This document shows, one piece after another, positions 62,940-64,000 of a stretch of 64,000 nucleotides of DNA. The stretch comes from an uncultured Muribaculaceae bacterium (GTDB lineage: Bacteria > Bacteroidota > Bacteroidia > Bacteroidales > Muribaculaceae), in NCBI GenBank assembly GCA_934555895.1, contig CAKTFH010000006.1, positions 14,851 through 78,850 on the forward strand, in the 5' to 3' direction. The notes under the pieces are model-generated. The model had not been told where the DNA came from, ran no database searches, and worked only from the letters and a program-made list of their open reading frames with translations. The position numbers were made by a program, and so were the translations under genes. Every line of letters starts with the position of its first letter. Within the stretch, counting starts at the first letter, position 1.

Positions 62940-63035
62940 TTTGCAGCTGACCCCTTTTATTACTATGCGCCATGGCAACTCGGTGCGCGGACAAAAAGAA
63001 AAACCACCAACTAAATGATAGTCAGTGGCTTGATG

Positions 63036-63109
63036 TGGAGTACAGCGGACTCGAACCGCTCACCTCGACACTGCCAGTGTCGCGCTCTAGCCAGATGAGC
63101 TAGTACCCC
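63036..63109 (-). tRNA. tRNA-Ala (anticodon GGC)
   Basis: The minus strand folds into a full cloverleaf. The acceptor stem begins GGGGTAC and ends GTACTCC with discriminator A; the D arm is GCTC...GAGC; the anticodon stem CGACA/TGTCG encloses CTGGCAG (anticodon GGC); the T loop is TTCGAGT. It carries the G3-U70 pair, the identity element of tRNA-Ala. 74 nt, CCA not encoded. Confidence 0.9.
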
Positions 63110-63149
63110 ATTTGTGAATTTCTCAAAAGGGCTCTCCCTTTTTGCGTTG

Positions 63150-63181
63150 CAAAGGTAAGCACGTTTTTTGAGATATACAAA
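63150..63181 (-). promoter_or_regulatory. Consensus promoter for tRNA-Ala
   Basis: Minus strand: TTTG (63181 to 63178), 20 bases, TACCTTTG (63157 to 63150), a full match to consensus. The start of the tRNA is about 40 bases downstream. Confidence 0.8.
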
Positions 63182-63417
63182 TATATTGTAATGTTTTTTA
63201 TATAATTCTTCCCCTGTCGGTTGGTTGTGGGCTGTTTTCAGCACATTAGAATTCGTGAAGACAGCACATACGGTTTTGATTGAGCGTATTAAAAGCAAAA
63301 AAGAAGTATATTGGGGATAAATCGACGGGAGCTATGTGTGGAGATCGGCGATAAGGACAGAGAGGCTGACAGTTATTATTAGAAGTAAAATAACAGGCCG
63401 TGATGAGGGAAGTTTGG
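63182..63417. other. Intergenic region between tRNA-Ala promoter and small gene
   Basis: 236 bases without a gene or RNA that I can identify. Confidence 0.5.
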
Positions 63418-63759
63418 TCAGTCGATGATTGAGCGGATGCGATCGATGAGAGAGGGCTTAATATCGCGAAGATGTACACTGAGTGCTCCGTTTTCTTTAG
63501 AGAGAAACAAGATGGAAGAGTGAAGGACTATGACGATTGCTTCTTCAAATTCGAGAATCGCGTGGATGTGGCTCACTGGAATGCGATGGAAGGGTGATGA
63601 TTGTGGAATAGAGCCGATGACAATGTCATTGCCGTCAATCTCAATCATTGCTTCCTCCGGGAGCTTCTCGAAAAGCAATGGTATGTTAAGCTCGTCGGGG
63701 GATGCCGGACGGTTGCTGTATTTTTTATAAATTGCCTCTATTACTTTCTTCTGTATCAT
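63418..63759 (-). CDS. Small conserved-type hypothetical protein
   Basis: A 113-aa soluble protein, with no signal peptide or membrane segment. It begins MIQKKVIEAIYKKYSNRPASPDELNIPLLFEKL, then beta-type strands (MIEIDGNDIVIGSIPQSSPFHRIPVSHIHAILEFEEAIVIVLHSSILFLSKENG) and a helical end. No family is recognised. It has its own promoter about 120 bases upstream, which supports it being real. Its neighbours are tRNA-Ala and the window edge. Confidence 0.65.
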   Translation of the reverse strand: MIQKKVIEAIYKKYSNRPASPDELNIPLLFEKLPEEAMIEIDGNDIVIGSIPQSSPFHRIPVSHIHAILEFEEAIVIVLHSSILFLSKENGALSVHLRDIKPSLIDRIRSIID

Positions 63760-63881
63760 AATCGTATATTAGACATTACTTAGTTTGAAGCATGTGGAGG
63801 TCTTGGATTATAAAAGCTGAAGAGCACTCCCGCAAGCATTGAAAGTTCTACGAAATAAACATTTGAAATGTCTAATAGTTG

Positions 63882-63913
63882 CAAAATTAAAAATATTCTT
63901 GAAAAATGACAAG
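63882..63913 (-). promoter_or_regulatory. Promoter for the small hypothetical gene
   Basis: Minus strand: CTTG (63913 to 63910), 20 bases, TAATTTTG (63889 to 63882). The leader is about 115 bases. The remaining bases to 64000 show nothing identifiable. Confidence 0.55.
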
Positions 63914-64000
63914 CAGCTTGTTACGGGTGTTTGACAGTTTGACATAAAAATTTTCTGAAAATAGCTGGCTCACAATTTGGTGGAGTCAATTTTTATTCGT

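Noticed and set aside
63036..63109. tRNA-Ala as the attachment site of the mobile element
   Set aside because: The element ends about 23 kb away and its proposed ends do not resemble the tRNA.

Overview
The window is a chromosomal segment of a Bacteroidales bacterium (Bacteroidota), most like the gut family Muribaculaceae. Evidence seen: many start regions carry the Bacteroidota -7 element TAnnTTTG, often about 20 bases after a TTTG-like -33 element. The proteome is typical of the group: a Wzi-type capsule protein, GlsA/GlsB-like glycine-lipid enzymes, RprX/RprY, a carboxypeptidase-regulatory-domain TonB receptor, a putative porin and a CfxA-type beta-lactamase. The family-level assignment is inference.

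Layout. 1-20 kb is mostly housekeeping: the nrdD end and nrdG, rplY, pth, an S4 RNA-binding protein, dapA, trxA, a class A beta-lactamase, gluQ, an EamA exporter, an OmpA lipoprotein, guaB, a SurA-like chaperone, pyrB-pyrI, a flavin reductase, glyA, an acyltransferase, rpsF-rpsR-rplI and a C_GCAxxG_C_C protein. 28.3-19.1 kb (minus strand) is one tightly packed ten-gene run: glsA, glsB, a Wzi protein, a small lipoprotein, legB, an ATP-grasp enzyme, neuB, prmC, recX and a ComF protein. The middle is an envelope and sugar set that looks like part of a nonulosonate (sialic/legionaminic-type) pathway. A DUF115/MptE-like gene is transcribed divergently from it.

33.06-40.32 kb is a mobilizable integrated element of about 7.3 kb. 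It carries a tyrosine recombinase, a 915-base spacer rich in RNA-like structure, an excisionase-like HTH protein, a DUF3987 protein, an inverted-repeat region that could be oriT, a MobV-type relaxase, and an ECF sigma factor with a four-helix membrane protein. Imperfect direct repeats built as GTAC-N7-GTAC lie at both ends and are proposed as attL/attR. Immediately right of the element, glf and a family-2 glycosyltransferase each appear to have a one-base indel next to the start codon, followed by a compositionally mosaic secreted protein (42.9-44.3 kb).

44.4-64 kb is native again: a PepSY-like protein, rprY-rprX, ribBA with an LptF/LptG permease, an OmpA porin-type protein, a DUF6155 protein, a TonB receptor, and a translationally coupled set of glycosyltransferase, phosphoribosyltransferase, HAD phosphatase and DUF5005 protein. 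A GH13 amylase-like protein, a perfect palindrome with IS3-like ends, tRNA-Ala(GGC) and a small unknown protein follow. No rRNA or CRISPR array was seen.
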